A stretch of DNA of 64,000 nt, from the NCBI GenBank assembly GCA_017312345.1, contig BLAA01000001.1, positions 1,178,001 to 1,242,000 of the forward strand, in the 5' to 3' direction. Below the pieces are notes generated by a model. It saw nothing but the letters and a program-made list of their open reading frames with translations. It had not been told where the DNA came from and made no database searches. A program made the translations under genes and the position numbers. How positions within the stretch are numbered: the first letter of the stretch is position 1; the number at the start of each line of letters is the position of its first letter. Shown in pieces: positions 32,784 through 41,682 of the stretch. The stretch is from Candidatus Denitrolinea symbiosum. GTDB lineage: Bacteria; Chloroflexota; Anaerolineae; Anaerolineales; Villigracilaceae.

Positions 32784-33371
32784 CTACGCGCCGGTTTTCA
32801 GCGGGGCGGAGAACAGGCGGGTATATTCCGCGCCCGAGGGTTTTAGGTCGCTTTTGAACAGGTGGACGGCGGTCACGTCGGCGCGGCCGAGCGGGCCGAG
32901 ACGCGTCTCTTCGAGCGCGGCGTGAACCTTTTGCCGGTCGCCCGCGGAGACGGGTTGTTTGACGCGGCCGATCGTCAGGTGCGGCGAGAAGGGACGTTCC
33001 TCCGCTTCGCAGCCGAGGCGCGCCGCGGCAGATTCCAGCCCGCGCTGGAGGGAGGTCAACGCGGCCGGGGCGTGGATTCCGATCCAGATCACGCGCGCCC
33101 GCCGCGGGGTCGGGAAGGAGCCGAGTCCGCCGACTTCCATCGAGAAGGGCGCGCAGGCCGCCGCCTCGGCGGTCGTCATCTGCGCGAGCGCGTCCAACTG
33201 CGCGGGCGAGACGTCCCCGATGAATTTCAGGGTCAGGTGCATGTTTTCGACGGGGACCCAGCGGACGAGGCCGCGCCCGAGCGCGGCGCGCAGGGACTCG
33301 GTTTGGGCGTGAATCGCTTGTCGGATCGGGAGGGGGATTTCAATCGCAATGAAGACGCGCGACGGTGTCAT
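32784..33371 (-). CDS. thpR: RNA 2',3'-cyclic phosphodiesterase (2H family)
   Basis: The 195-residue protein has the two HxTx catalytic motifs of 2H phosphoesterases: HLTLKFIGDV (about residues 45-54) and HLTIGRVK (about 130-137), plus the family start RVFIAIEIPLPIRQAI. ThpR opens 2',3'-cyclic phosphates and is also called a 2'-5' RNA ligase. It starts 1 bp after the response regulator stop in the same direction, so the two are probably co-transcribed. Confidence 0.93.
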   Translation of the reverse strand: MTPSRVFIAIEIPLPIRQAIHAQTESLRAALGRGLVRWVPVENMHLTLKFIGDVSPAQLDALAQMTTAEAAACAPFSMEVGGLGSFPTPRRARVIWIGIHAPAALTSLQRGLESAAARLGCEAEERPFSPHLTIGRVKQPVSAGDRQKVHAALEETRLGPLGRADVTAVHLFKSDLKPSGAEYTRLFSAPLKTGA

Positions 33372-33372
33372 A

Positions 33373-33753
33373 TCAGGCGGCGACCAGGCTTTCGACTGCC
33401 TGTTTCAATTCGAGATAGCCGACGGGCTTGGCGAGGTAGAGCGAGGCGCCCGCGTCCATGCCGGCGCGGATGTCGCCGGGCATGCTTTTGGCCGAGACGA
33501 CGATGACGGGGATGTTCATCAGGTCGGGTTCGCGGCGCATGAACTTTAACACTTCCAGCCCCGACACGTCGGGCATCATCACGTCGAGGATCACGATGTC
33601 GGGCTTCTCCTGCGCGATGACGCTGATGGCGGGAGCGCTGCTGAACATTTTGATCACGCGGAAGCCGTTGACGCGCATCATCTCCGCGAAGAGTTCGGCG
33701 GCGTCGGGTTCGTCTTCCACGACCAGGACGGTTTTTTGCGGGGATGTCATCAT
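33373..33753 (-). CDS. Single-domain response regulator
   Basis: A CheY-like receiver with LVVEDEPDAAELF (acidic pocket), DIVILDVMMPDVSGLEVL (phosphoacceptor Asp in LDVMMP), VIVVSAKS (switch Ser) and LAKPVGYLEL (Lys). It has no output domain, so it should act by protein contact. No histidine kinase is adjacent. The start is uncertain: ATG at 33753 or 33750 is preferred over a frame start at 33768 because the receiver fold begins at KTVLVVEDE. Confidence 0.9.
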   Translation of the reverse strand: MMTSPQKTVLVVEDEPDAAELFAEMMRVNGFRVIKMFSSAPAISVIAQEKPDIVILDVMMPDVSGLEVLKFMRREPDLMNIPVIVVSAKSMPGDIRAGMDAGASLYLAKPVGYLELKQAVESLVAA

Positions 33754-33836
33754 CTTCAAAAATAGCATAAGATGAAGGAAAAGGCAAGGGGTCGTAAGGA
33801 TTGACGGATTTGGACGGTCTACTGTCTGGAGGATCT

Positions 33837-34343
33837 ATGACCGAACTTGAAAATTTCCGCGCCGAAAAGGACGATTTCTTCGCGAGCCATCCGCACAGCC
33901 CGCTGACCTCGCTTCAAAAACAGACCTTCGACGGTCTCCGTTATTTTGACGAGAATCCCGCGCTTCGATTCGAGATCGCGGCGACGCCGTTCCCGAAGCC
34001 CGAGGAGATCGCGATCCAGACTTCGACGGGGGAGACGCGCGTCTATACGCGTTTTGCCCGCTTCAAATTTAATGTAGACGGGCAGGAGGCCGAACTGACC
34101 ATCTACGAGACCGAGAACGGATTCTTCCTGCCTTTCGTGGATTCCCTGGCCGGGACGGAGACCTATCCCGCGGGCCGCTATCTCGACCTTGAGCCTTTGC
34201 CTGGCAACCGCTTCCTCGTGGACTTCAACCTGGCCTACAATCCTTACTGCGCCTACAACGAAAGGTGGTCCTGCCCGCTGACGCCGTTCGAGAACCGGCT
34301 GAAGGTCCCCATCCGGGCGGGGGAGAAGATCTTCCACAGTTAA
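33837..34343 (+). CDS. DUF1684 family protein
   Basis: This 168-residue protein matches DUF1684: FRAEKDDFFASHPHSPLTSLQKQTFDGLRYF at the start and YPAGRYLDLEPLP...FVDFNLAYNPYCAYNERWSCPLTPFENRLKVPIRAGEK at the end. The family has no assigned function. The ATG at 33837 is preferred because GGAGGA precedes it. A terminator follows at once. Confidence 0.88.
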   Translation: MTELENFRAEKDDFFASHPHSPLTSLQKQTFDGLRYFDENPALRFEIAATPFPKPEEIAIQTSTGETRVYTRFARFKFNVDGQEAELTIYETENGFFLPFVDSLAGTETYPAGRYLDLEPLPGNRFLVDFNLAYNPYCAYNERWSCPLTPFENRLKVPIRAGEKIFHS

Positions 34344-34346
34344 ATC

Positions 34347-34384
34347 AAAAAGGCCAGGTTTCGCGAGGAACCTGGCCTTTCGTT
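34347..34384 (+). terminator. Terminator between DUF1684 and anti-sigma genes
   Basis: AAAAAGGCCAGGTT and AACCTGGCCTTT flank an 8-nt loop. A- and T-runs on both sides make it suitable for both convergent genes. It shares the CCAGGTTTC core with other terminators here. Confidence 0.85.
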
Positions 34385-34674
34385 TACGCTTCCGGCGCTT
34401 CGCTGGCTTTTATCAGCGCTTCCAGCAGCGCTTCGTATTCGTCGCAGCAGTCTGTGCAGGTTTCAAGGTGGTCGTGGACGAGCGGCATGAGCCGCGCCGC
34501 GTCCTCTTTGTGGATCTCGATCTCAGCGTATTGGTCGAGCGCGTCGAAGACCTGCTCGCAGTCCATCTCGCAGTTTTCGAGATAGCGGATCAGGCCCGCG
34601 ATGGTCGCGTCCGACAATTCCGCGTCGGCGTGTTTCCCGCGTCCAAGTTGGGTAAGCCAGTCTTTCAGTCTCAT
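34384..34674 (-). CDS. Small zinc-finger (HxxxCxxC) anti-sigma-like protein
   Basis: A 96-residue protein with HDHLETCTDCCDEYEAL near the C-terminus, the HxxxCxxC half of a zf-HC2 anti-sigma motif, preceded by helices rich in acidic residues. It has no membrane span. It starts 38 bp downstream of an ECF sigma factor stop and probably binds that factor. Lack of a membrane segment suggests a cytoplasmic (redox- or zinc-responsive) anti-sigma factor. Confidence 0.7.
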   Translation of the reverse strand: MRLKDWLTQLGRGKHADAELSDATIAGLIRYLENCEMDCEQVFDALDQYAEIEIHKEDAARLMPLVHDHLETCTDCCDEYEALLEALIKASEAPEA

Positions 34675-34712
34675 TTTTACCTTCCGGGTTGACGATGGAC
34701 GGGAAAAAATTC

Positions 34713-35351
34713 TTACCCTTGCTCGAAGGCGGTCAAGACTTCCTGCGCGGACAGGCCTTCCAGCGACAAGCGCCGTTTCAGGCGGACGCGGGCGTCGTGC
34801 AGGAGTTTGTAGAGGGCGTTGCGGTTGGTCTTGAGCTTGCGGGCGGCCTCGTCCATGGGGATGTTCTGCACGGAGAGCAGCAGGAGGGCTTCGCGTTGGC
34901 GGTCGGTCAATTCCTCGGCGATGATGCGGCGGACGCGCGTCATCATGTCGGCGCGTTCGACGAAGGTTTCAGGTCCCGCGCCAGGGTCCGCCAGCAGGGA
35001 TTCGGGCGCAGTCGCCTCCTCGTTGTCCACCAGTTCGTCCAGCGAGGAGTCCCGCCAGCGTTTGCGCCGCAATTCCGACAGCGCGATGCGGATGGCGATC
35101 TTGTGCGCCCAGGTGGTGAATTGACTGCGTCCCTCGAAGGTGTGCAGGCGGTCGAGGATGCGGAGCAGGGCTTCCTGCGTCACTTCCTCCACGAGGAATT
35201 CAAATTGCGGTTCGGAGGGGGAGACCCAGCGCGAGAGCGCGTAGGGCAGGCCTTTGGCGATAACGGCGCGCAGGTCCTCCAGCGCGGCGCTGCGCGGGAG
35301 GCCGTCCGATTGCAGGTCTGCGAGCCATTCTTCGTTGGTTCGGGTAGGCAT
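34713..35351 (-). CDS. RNA polymerase ECF-type sigma factor
   Basis: The 212-residue protein has region 2 (LVEEVTQEALLRILDRLHTFEGRSQFTTWAHKIAIRIALSELRRKRW, about residues 70-117) and region 4 (LTDRQREALLLLSVQNIPMDEAARKLKTNRNALYKLLHDARVRLKRRL). The ATG at 35351 (MPTRTN) is taken as the start. The downstream zf-HC2-like gene is its likely regulator. Its regulon is unknown. Confidence 0.88.
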   Translation of the reverse strand: MPTRTNEEWLADLQSDGLPRSAALEDLRAVIAKGLPYALSRWVSPSEPQFEFLVEEVTQEALLRILDRLHTFEGRSQFTTWAHKIAIRIALSELRRKRWRDSSLDELVDNEEATAPESLLADPGAGPETFVERADMMTRVRRIIAEELTDRQREALLLLSVQNIPMDEAARKLKTNRNALYKLLHDARVRLKRRLSLEGLSAQEVLTAFEQG

Positions 35352-35366
35352 GGGCGGGATTATAAC

Positions 35367-35400
35367 CAAAAACCAGGCTTCGTCTGAAACCTGGTCTTTC
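35367..35400 (-). terminator. Terminator of tRNA-Val
   Basis: On the minus strand GACCAGGTTTC...GAAGCCTGGTTTTTGG forms a stem ending in a T-run directly after the tRNA. It belongs to the CCAGGTTTC terminator family of this window. Confidence 0.75.
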
Positions 35401-35401
35401 G

Positions 35402-35478
35402 TGGTGGGCGCGAAGGGACTCGAACCCCTGACCTCATCAATGTGAATGATGCGCTCTAACCAGCTGAGCTACGCGCCC
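35402..35478 (-). tRNA. tRNA-Val (CAC anticodon)
   Basis: Minus-strand cloverleaf: acceptor GGGCGCG/CGCGCCC, D arm GCTC...GAGC, anticodon stem CATCA/TGATG around loop TTCACAT (anticodon CAC, valine), T arm AGGGG/CCCTT with TTCGAGT, discriminator A and encoded CCA. Confidence 0.92.
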
Positions 35479-35490
35479 GGGACGAGGCGC

Positions 35491-35519
35491 ATTATAGCCG
35501 ATGCGTTTCTCTTTGACAA
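35491..35519 (-). promoter_or_regulatory. Promoter of tRNA-Val
   Basis: On the minus strand TTGTCA (35519-35514), 17 bp, TATAAT (35496-35491), 12 bp before the tRNA 5' end. Confidence 0.8.
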
Positions 35520-35567
35520 GCCGCGATCTTGCGGCGGCTCGCGGGGCGCATCTGATAAAATCAGGAT

Positions 35568-36707
35568 ATGTCAACTCGCGCGCAGAAAGAATTTCGGAAT
35601 ATTTTCGCGGCCGCGCCGGGGATCGTCGTCCGCGCGCCGGGACGGGTGAACCTGATCGGCGAGCATACGGACTACAACGAGGGATTCGTCCTGCCGATGG
35701 CGATCGACCGCGCGGTGTGGATCGCGCTTCGGCCTCGCGCCGACCGCCGCGTCGTCGTCCACGCGCTGGATTTGGAGAAGCGCGGCGAATTCGACCTCGA
35801 CGCGCTCGAACGCGGGACGGGCTGGCTGGAGTATCTCAAAGGCGTCGCGCACGAATTGCAGGCCGCCGATTACCGCTTGCGCGGCTGGGAGGGAGTTCTG
35901 GCGGGCGACGTGCCGCGCGGCGCGGGTCTCTCCTCGTCCGCGGCGGTGGAGGTGGCGACGGCGCGCGCTTTTGCCGCGGCGAGCGGTTTCGAGTGGGACG
36001 AGGTGCGCGTAGCCAGGACAGGGCAACGAGCCGAGAACAACTGGCTGGGCGTCAACTCCGGGATCATGGATCAGGCCGTCAGCGCGGCGGCGAAGGCAGG
36101 ACACGCGTTCTTCCTCGATTGCCGGTCGCTGGAATATCGTCACATCTCCCTGCCGAAGGAGATCGCGGTGGCAGTGATGGACACGTCCACGCGGCGCGGG
36201 CTGGTGGATTCGGCCTACAACGAGCGGCGCGAACAGTGCGAGAGGGCGGCGCGCTTCTTCGGGGTCGGCGCTTTGCGGGATGTGAGCGCGGAGAAATTCG
36301 AGACGGCGAGGCGGGAGAAGACAGGCGGATTGGACGAACTGGCCTGGAAGCGGGCGCGGCATATCGTGACGGAAAATTTGCGCGTGCTGGACGCGGCGGA
36401 GGCGATGCGCGCCGGCGACGTCGCCGCGCTGGGACGGTTATTTAACGAGAGTCACGCCAGCCTGCGCGACGATTTCGAAGTCACGAACGACGCGTTGAAT
36501 TGGATCGTGGAGGCCGCGCAGGCGCGTCCCGAATGTCTCGGCGCGAGGATGACAGGCGCGGGGTTCGGCGGATGCGCGGTCGCGCTCGCGCGGAGGGATT
36601 CGGTCGAAGCCTTCGCGCAAGCCGTCGGAGCGGAATACCGCCGAAAGTCAGGGCTGGAAGCGAAGATCTACGTCTGCGAGGCGAGCGAGGGGGCCAGCGT
36701 CGTTTGA
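35568..36707 (+). CDS. galK: Galactokinase
   Basis: The 379-residue protein has the galactokinase signature GRVNLIGEHTDYNEGFVLPMAID (residues 26-48), the GHMP ATP motif GAGLSSSAAVEVATA (about 120-134) and the C-terminal MTGAGFGGCAVAL. It phosphorylates galactose at C1 in the Leloir pathway; galT and galE are not adjacent. A TAAAAT 6 bp before the ATG suggests a leaderless message. A terminator follows 4 bp after the stop. Confidence 0.95.
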   Translation: MSTRAQKEFRNIFAAAPGIVVRAPGRVNLIGEHTDYNEGFVLPMAIDRAVWIALRPRADRRVVVHALDLEKRGEFDLDALERGTGWLEYLKGVAHELQAADYRLRGWEGVLAGDVPRGAGLSSSAAVEVATARAFAAASGFEWDEVRVARTGQRAENNWLGVNSGIMDQAVSAAAKAGHAFFLDCRSLEYRHISLPKEIAVAVMDTSTRRGLVDSAYNERREQCERAARFFGVGALRDVSAEKFETARREKTGGLDELAWKRARHIVTENLRVLDAAEAMRAGDVAALGRLFNESHASLRDDFEVTNDALNWIVEAAQARPECLGARMTGAGFGGCAVALARRDSVEAFAQAVGAEYRRKSGLEAKIYVCEASEGASVV

Positions 36708-36710
36708 ATC

Positions 36711-36744
36711 AAAAAACCAGGTTTCCCGCAGAAACCTGGTTTTT
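36711..36744 (+). terminator. Terminator after galK
   Basis: AAAAACCAGGTTTC and GAAACCTGGTTTTT form a 14-bp stem with a 6-nt loop. The A- and T-runs let it serve also the convergent HlyD operon end. Confidence 0.9.
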
Positions 36745-36747
36745 GTG

Positions 36748-37587
36748 TTAATGGGTGGCGAACGTCGCTTGGGCGGTCATTCCCCATAACAACCCGGTTG
36801 GCTGATCGTCAAATGCCAGGGTGACTTTGAACACCACGTCGCCGCCGAGGGTGTCGGCGCGCGGCGCGATGGCGACGACGCGCGCGGGAAATTCCGCGTC
36901 GAGCGCTTCGATAAAGACGACGGCTTTTTGCCCGATTTTGATTTTCGCGATGTCGCGCTCCGAGAGGTCGGTCGTCTCCGCCTGCATCCGGTCGAGCGTG
37001 GCGAGGACGAGGATGGGGCGGTCGGGTTGGGCAAGTTCGCCCGCCCGCGCGTGGAGCGCGGCCACCGTCCCGTCGAAGGGCGCGGTCAGCGTGGACATGG
37101 CGAGGACGGCGCGCGCCGCGTCGAGCGAGGCCTGGGCGCGGGCCGCGAATGCGTCGCCGCGCTGGACGACTTCGCGGGGTTCCGTCTCGAAGTAGGGACG
37201 GCCGCGTCGGTCGTATTTTTTGACGGTGCGATAGCGTTGCAGCTGCGCGTAGGATTGCGCCGAGCGATAGCCAGCCTCGGCGGCGGTCATGGCATATTCG
37301 AGGTCGGGCGTGTCGAGTGAAGCCAGCGTATCGCCGGCTTTGACGAAGTCGCCCTCATTGACGTTGATCTCACGGATGATGGCGCCGTTGATGAATCCCA
37401 GGTCCGCCGACTGCGCGGGGACGATGACGGCGGAGGCGACGACGGACGATCCCGCTTGCGCGCGGGCCGCCGCGGCGGGACCGGCGGCGAGCGCGAGGAC
37501 GGCGAGGAGCCTCAACGCGATGAAGCGGAGATTTTTTCTGTCATTGCGAGGAGAGCGGGCGTCTTGTTGAAACATGGCGCGCCTCAC
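36748..37587 (-). CDS. HlyD-like membrane fusion protein
   Basis: A 279-residue secreted adaptor with a signal-like N-terminus (LRLLAVLALAAGPAAAARA), a lipoyl-type half (GAIIREINVNEGDFVKAGDTLASLDTPDLE), a helical hairpin, and the second half (APFDGTVAALHARAGELAQPDRPILVLATLD). The start is GTG at 37587, overlapping the upstream HlyD stop by 4 bp; ATG at 37575 is an alternative. It is the last gene of the TetR-controlled export operon. It is related to the preceding gene in sequence order and motifs, so the pair may be an old duplication. Confidence 0.85.
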   Translation of the reverse strand: MRRAMFQQDARSPRNDRKNLRFIALRLLAVLALAAGPAAAARAQAGSSVVASAVIVPAQSADLGFINGAIIREINVNEGDFVKAGDTLASLDTPDLEYAMTAAEAGYRSAQSYAQLQRYRTVKKYDRRGRPYFETEPREVVQRGDAFAARAQASLDAARAVLAMSTLTAPFDGTVAALHARAGELAQPDRPILVLATLDRMQAETTDLSERDIAKIKIGQKAVVFIEALDAEFPARVVAIAPRADTLGGDVVFKVTLAFDDQPTGLLWGMTAQATFATH

Positions 37588-38372
37588 TTTGCCTGGATTT
37601 TCACGTCGGCGCTCATGCCCCAGCGCAGGCCTTCGGGCTGTTTGACGAAGTCAATCACGACGGCGAAGACCACGTCGCCGCCGAGCGCGGACGAGACGAG
37701 GGCGACGCTCGCGACCCTGCCTTCGAACGTCTGTCCCAGCGCGGGGACGGCGATTTCGACAGCCTGCCCGACTTTGACGCGCGTCACGTTCCGCTCGCTG
37801 AGGTCGGTGGTTTCGACCTGGAATTTGGAGAGGTCGCCGAGCGTGACGAGGGCGCGGCCGGGGATGGCCGTCTCGCCCGCGACCGCGTCCACCGCGACGA
37901 CGGTCGCGTCGAACGGCGCGAGGAGCGCGGACTGCGTCTCGAGCGCGGCTTTCGCCGAATCGAGCAGGGCCTGAGCGCGGTCGAGGTCGGCTTTGGCAGA
38001 TTCCATGTTTTGCTCCGCCGTCCCGACGCGCTGCAGGAATCGCAACTGGATGTCGGCTACGTCCCAATTGGCCTGCGCTTCGCGGACACGCGCTTCGAGC
38101 AGGGTGGTGTCGAGCGTGACGAGGGTCTGTCCCGCGGTCACTTTGTCGCCCACTTTCACGTCCACGGATTGGACGCGTCCCACCGCGGGGAAGGAGAGTC
38201 GCGCTTCGCGGTAGGGGACAACCACTCCCGACGCGGTCAAACGGTCGGCGGTGGATTCGCTTTGGGAAACAGGATCCAGCGAAACCGTGGGAAGAGGCGT
38301 CGGTGAGGAGGAGGGGAGTCCAGAGCAGGCCGCGAGAGTCAGGGTCATGACAATTAGGAGGATTTTTTTCAT
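37584..38372 (-). CDS. HlyD-like lipoprotein, efflux adaptor
   Basis: The 262-residue protein has a lipoprotein signal (MKKILLIVMTLTLAAC, Cys at 16), then lipoyl halves VDVKVGDKVTAGQTLVTLDTTLLEARVREAQ and APFDATVVAVDAVAGETAIPGRALVTLGDLS. It resembles MacA-type adaptors. In a cell with one membrane it would link the FtsX permeases to the wall. It is translationally coupled to the second HlyD gene. About 100 bp of inverted-repeat-rich sequence (38373-38476) separates it from the ATPase gene. Confidence 0.87.
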   Translation of the reverse strand: MKKILLIVMTLTLAACSGLPSSSPTPLPTVSLDPVSQSESTADRLTASGVVVPYREARLSFPAVGRVQSVDVKVGDKVTAGQTLVTLDTTLLEARVREAQANWDVADIQLRFLQRVGTAEQNMESAKADLDRAQALLDSAKAALETQSALLAPFDATVVAVDAVAGETAIPGRALVTLGDLSKFQVETTDLSERNVTRVKVGQAVEIAVPALGQTFEGRVASVALVSSALGGDVVFAVVIDFVKQPEGLRWGMSADVKIQAK

Positions 38373-38476
38373 AGGGTTTCCTGGGCGACTGGAAGTCGCG
38401 CCAACGCTTGCGAAGCCGATCTTCGTCGGCTAGTCCACGCAGGTGGACTTCGCAAATGTAGAGGCGACTGGAGTCG

Positions 38477-39163
38477 CTAGCTCCCGCGATTGTCCGCGTC
38501 GATCACGCCATCTTTTAGGGTGACAATGCGGCTGGCATACTTGATGACGCGCGGGTCGTGGGTGGCGAAGACGAAGGTGGCGCCCGTCTCACTGTTGAGT
38601 TTCTTCATGATCTCCATCGCCTGCTCGCCGTTTTTGGTATCTAGGTTGGCGGTGGGTTCGTCAGCGAGGATCAGTTTGGGGTCAGTAGCCAGCGCTCGGG
38701 CGACGGCGACGCGTTGCTGCTGTCCGCCAGAGAGTTGGTCGGGACGGTTGTTGGCGCGGTCGGCCATGCCTACGCCTTCGAGCAGTTCCATCACACGCTG
38801 TTTGCGTTGCGCGGCGCTCTTGCCGTTGAGCAGGAGCGGCATCTCCACGTTTTCGTAGGCGGTGAGGGTGGGGATGAGCGCGAAGAACTGGAACACGAAT
38901 CCGATGGCGCTCTTGCGGAGGTCGGCGCGCTGATTGCGGTTGAGACCCGTGGTCTCCTGACCTGCGATGAAGACCTTGCCCGAGGTGGGCTGGTCGAGAC
39001 AGCCAATGAGTTGCAGAAGCGTGGTCTTGCCCGAACCTGAGGGGCCAACCAGCGAGGTGAACTCGCCGCTTTGAATATCCATGCTGACGCCGTTGAGGGC
39101 GCGGGTCTCCACCTGTCCGATCTTGTAAACGCGGGTGACGTTTGTAAGTTTTGCGACTTCCAT
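38477..39163 (-). CDS. MacB/LolD-type ABC transporter ATPase
   Basis: A 228-residue ATPase with Walker [15 protein letters not shown]-loop [22 protein letters not shown], signature [16 protein letters not shown], Walker [13 protein letters not shown] and H-loop THDPRV. This is the LolD/MacB/FtsE class that powers FtsX-type permeases. It lies 12 bp after the second permease gene in the same operon. The exported substrate (drug, lipoprotein or peptide) is unknown. Confidence 0.93.
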   Translation of the reverse strand: MEVAKLTNVTRVYKIGQVETRALNGVSMDIQSGEFTSLVGPSGSGKTTLLQLIGCLDQPTSGKVFIAGQETTGLNRNQRADLRKSAIGFVFQFFALIPTLTAYENVEMPLLLNGKSAAQRKQRVMELLEGVGMADRANNRPDQLSGGQQQRVAVARALATDPKLILADEPTANLDTKNGEQAMEIMKKLNSETGATFVFATHDPRVIKYASRIVTLKDGVIDADNRGS

Positions 39164-39175
39164 TTTATTTCTCCT

Positions 39176-40390
39176 TTATTGTGCCTTGCGCAATGCTTCG
39201 ACAGGCTCCATGCGGGAAGCCATCCGCGCGGGATAGAGTGAAGCGAGTAATGTGATCACGAATGCGGTAATGACCGTGTTGAGGGCTGAGTCTATCGTCA
39301 GGAAGGTGAAGATGCGATCTTCGAAGAGCAGGTCGGCGCTCATGCCCAGGTCGCCGAAGAAGATCCCGACTTTCCCAAAGTAGAGCGAGAGCGCCCAGCC
39401 GATCAGGCCTCCCGCCGCGATGCCGCCGAGAGCCAGCAGGCTCGCCTCCGCCAGGAAGAGACTGACGATTTGCCTGCCCTTCATGCCGATGGCCGAAAGG
39501 ATGCCGATCTCGCGCGTCCGCTCGAAGACCGACATGAGCAGGGTGTTGACGATCACGGTGGCGGTCACGCCGAGGATGATGAGGTTGATAACGGCCAGGT
39601 ACGCGTTGGAAAAGTCATTGACCAGCACGAGCAGCGAGTTCAATTCGCGCCACGTCTTCACCTGGAAGTTCGCGCTGGGGATGGCGGCCTTGACCGCGTC
39701 CGCCTGTTCGCGATCCTTCAGCAGGACAAAGATCATGCTGGCGCGATTTTCCGCGCCTGAGAACGCCTGCGCCTTGGCGAGCGGCAGGAGCACGATGCCT
39801 TTGTCGTAGGCGGTCGTGCTCGTGGAATAAATGCCGCGCACAGTGAACAGTTGCTCATCCACGGCGCCTTCGGAGGTGTTGACCAGCAGGTTGACCTGGT
39901 CGCCGACTTTGAGTCCCATGCTCTGCGCGAGCGGATACCCAATCAGGATTCCTTCGCGGTCGTCCGCGGCGACGAACTGACCTTCCACGATTCGATACGG
40001 ATCGTTCGCGCTTGAGGCGGGATCCACGCCCAGGATCTCGACTCCCGCCGAATCATCCTTGACTGTGACGATTCCGCTCGCGACGAGGCGCGGGGTCGCC
40101 GTTTCGACGGGTCCCAGCGCCGCGATCTGCGCCGCGAGGTGGTCGGGGTTCTCGATCAGATAGTCCCAGGCCACGCTGAGTTTATCGGGATCGTAATCTG
40201 CATCGCGCACCTGGAGATGCCCGCTGCTGAGGTGCAGAGTGGATTCCATCGCGCTGCGCATCTCGCCCTCGAAGAAGGCGGCGATGAACATCAGCAACGC
40301 CGTCCCCATGGCGAGCGCCAGCCCCGAAAGAATCGTTCGGCGGCGGTGTCTGCCCAGGTTGCGATAAGCCATTTTGAAATAATTGATCAT
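39176..40390 (-). CDS. FtsX/MacB-like ABC permease (second)
   Basis: The 404-residue protein has one N-terminal span (TILSGLALAMGTALLMFIAAFF), a large outer MacB-type domain, and three C-terminal spans with the FtsX block (VFERTREIGILSAIGMKGRQIVSLFLAEASLLALGG). The ATG at 40390 (MINYFKMAYRNLGRHRRRT) is chosen. It is a paralogue of the next permease gene, so the two may form a heterodimer with the ATPase. Confidence 0.9.
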   Translation of the reverse strand: MINYFKMAYRNLGRHRRRTILSGLALAMGTALLMFIAAFFEGEMRSAMESTLHLSSGHLQVRDADYDPDKLSVAWDYLIENPDHLAAQIAALGPVETATPRLVASGIVTVKDDSAGVEILGVDPASSANDPYRIVEGQFVAADDREGILIGYPLAQSMGLKVGDQVNLLVNTSEGAVDEQLFTVRGIYSTSTTAYDKGIVLLPLAKAQAFSGAENRASMIFVLLKDREQADAVKAAIPSANFQVKTWRELNSLLVLVNDFSNAYLAVINLIILGVTATVIVNTLLMSVFERTREIGILSAIGMKGRQIVSLFLAEASLLALGGIAAGGLIGWALSLYFGKVGIFFGDLGMSADLLFEDRIFTFLTIDSALNTVITAFVITLLASLYPARMASRMEPVEALRKAQ

Positions 40391-40455
40391 TTGTGTCTCA
40401 CTTCGTTGGTTTCTTTCGTCTTTCATGGCGAAAGAAGAAAGATGAAAGAAGTTCG

Positions 40456-41682
40456 CTAGACGTAATGCAACGCCTCCGCAGGTTCATGATGTGACGCCTG
40501 CGTAGCGGGATACAACGCGGCTAGCGCGGCAATGACGGCAACCGTCAGGGCATGTTGGAACACCTTTGCCAGGTCCAACTGCGGATAGATGCTCCCGCTG
40601 ATCAAGGCGGTGTACTCGGTCAGGTCCGCGAACTGGGTGTAGTCGAGACCGTTCACGCCTAGCGCCAGGTTGATCGAGATGCCCAACGCCGCGCCGAAGG
40701 CGGCTCCCATCAAACCGATCAGGATGCCTTCCGACAGAAAGAGCAGGGTGATCTCGCGCGGCTTCATTCCCAGCGCGCTGATCACGCCGATCTCGCGCGT
40801 CCGCTCGAAGACGGCCATCATCAACTGGTTGAGGATACCGATGGCGGCGATACACAGCAGGAAGACGCCCATATAAGACATCACGCCGCTTTTCATATCC
40901 ATCGTCTGCTTCAACTCGGGGAAGGAACTTTCCCAGGTTTCCACTTCGTAGCCCGTCACCGCGCCGTTGATGCCGTCAATCACAGTTTGCTCCTGCCCAA
41001 TCTGTTTCAGCGAAATGACGATCTCCGTCACCTGCCCATCCAACCCAAACAGGCTTTGCGCTTCGGCGAGGGACATGTAGATGGTGGCCTTCTCCACAGA
41101 AGGGACGCCCACATCGTAGATGCCGACCACCGTCATCGTGCGTTGACGCGTCTGCTCGTTCTTCGAGTTTCCGACCATCGTGATGCGGTCGCCCACGTCC
41201 ACGTTCATGGCGGTGGCGAGACCCTGCCCGATGACGATCATGTCGCCGTCATCGGGAGTCAAATAGCGGCCTTTGGTGATGTTTTCCGCCACTGGCGTGT
41301 TCACTTCCTTATCCGCTTCGATTCCGATCAATGAGACCGCAAACGCGCCCTCGCGGTTGGTTACCAATCCGCCAGAGACGATCCGCTTCGACGCGGCCAC
41401 GACCTCGGGCTGCGCTTCGGCGGCCTGAACCACCGCGTCGGGATTCTCGATGGGGAGCAGGGGCTTCCGTCCCGCTTTTTCGCCGTACCCAGGCGCGTGG
41501 ACCTGGATGTTGCCTCCAAGCAACTGGATGGCGTTCCCGTAGATCGCCTGCTCGAATCCACCGAGCAAACCATCGTACATGATCAACATCGCCATTACCA
41601 CGCCCATTCCGACGGCGATCAAAAGAGTCCTTCGGCGTTGTCTCCAAACATTGCGCCATGCGAGGCGCAGGTATAAAGTCAT
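40456..41682 (-). CDS. FtsX/MacB-like ABC permease (first)
   Basis: A 408-residue permease with the same plan as its neighbour: N-terminal LAWRNVWRQRRRTLLIAVGMGVVMAMLIM, an outer domain, and the FtsX block VFERTREIGVISALGMKPREITLLFLSEGILIG. Its start overlaps the TetR regulator stop by 4 bp, so regulator and permease are translationally coupled. Confidence 0.9.
   Translation of the reverse strand: MTLYLRLAWRNVWRQRRRTLLIAVGMGVVMAMLIMYDGLLGGFEQAIYGNAIQLLGGNIQVHAPGYGEKAGRKPLLPIENPDAVVQAAEAQPEVVAASKRIVSGGLVTNREGAFAVSLIGIEADKEVNTPVAENITKGRYLTPDDGDMIVIGQGLATAMNVDVGDRITMVGNSKNEQTRQRTMTVVGIYDVGVPSVEKATIYMSLAEAQSLFGLDGQVTEIVISLKQIGQEQTVIDGINGAVTGYEVETWESSFPELKQTMDMKSGVMSYMGVFLLCIAAIGILNQLMMAVFERTREIGVISALGMKPREITLLFLSEGILIGLMGAAFGAALGISINLALGVNGLDYTQFADLTEYTALISGSIYPQLDLAKVFQHALTVAVIAALAALYPATQASHHEPAEALHYV

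Noticed and set aside
38373..38476. A small RNA gene between HlyD and ATPase genes
   Set aside because: Inverted repeats are present (GTCCACGC/AGGTGGAC and GCGACTGGA words) but no promoter or terminator; more like dispersed repeat debris.
41331..41659. Short frames within the FtsX permease region
   Set aside because: All overlap the permease coding sequence in other frames and show no independent start signals.
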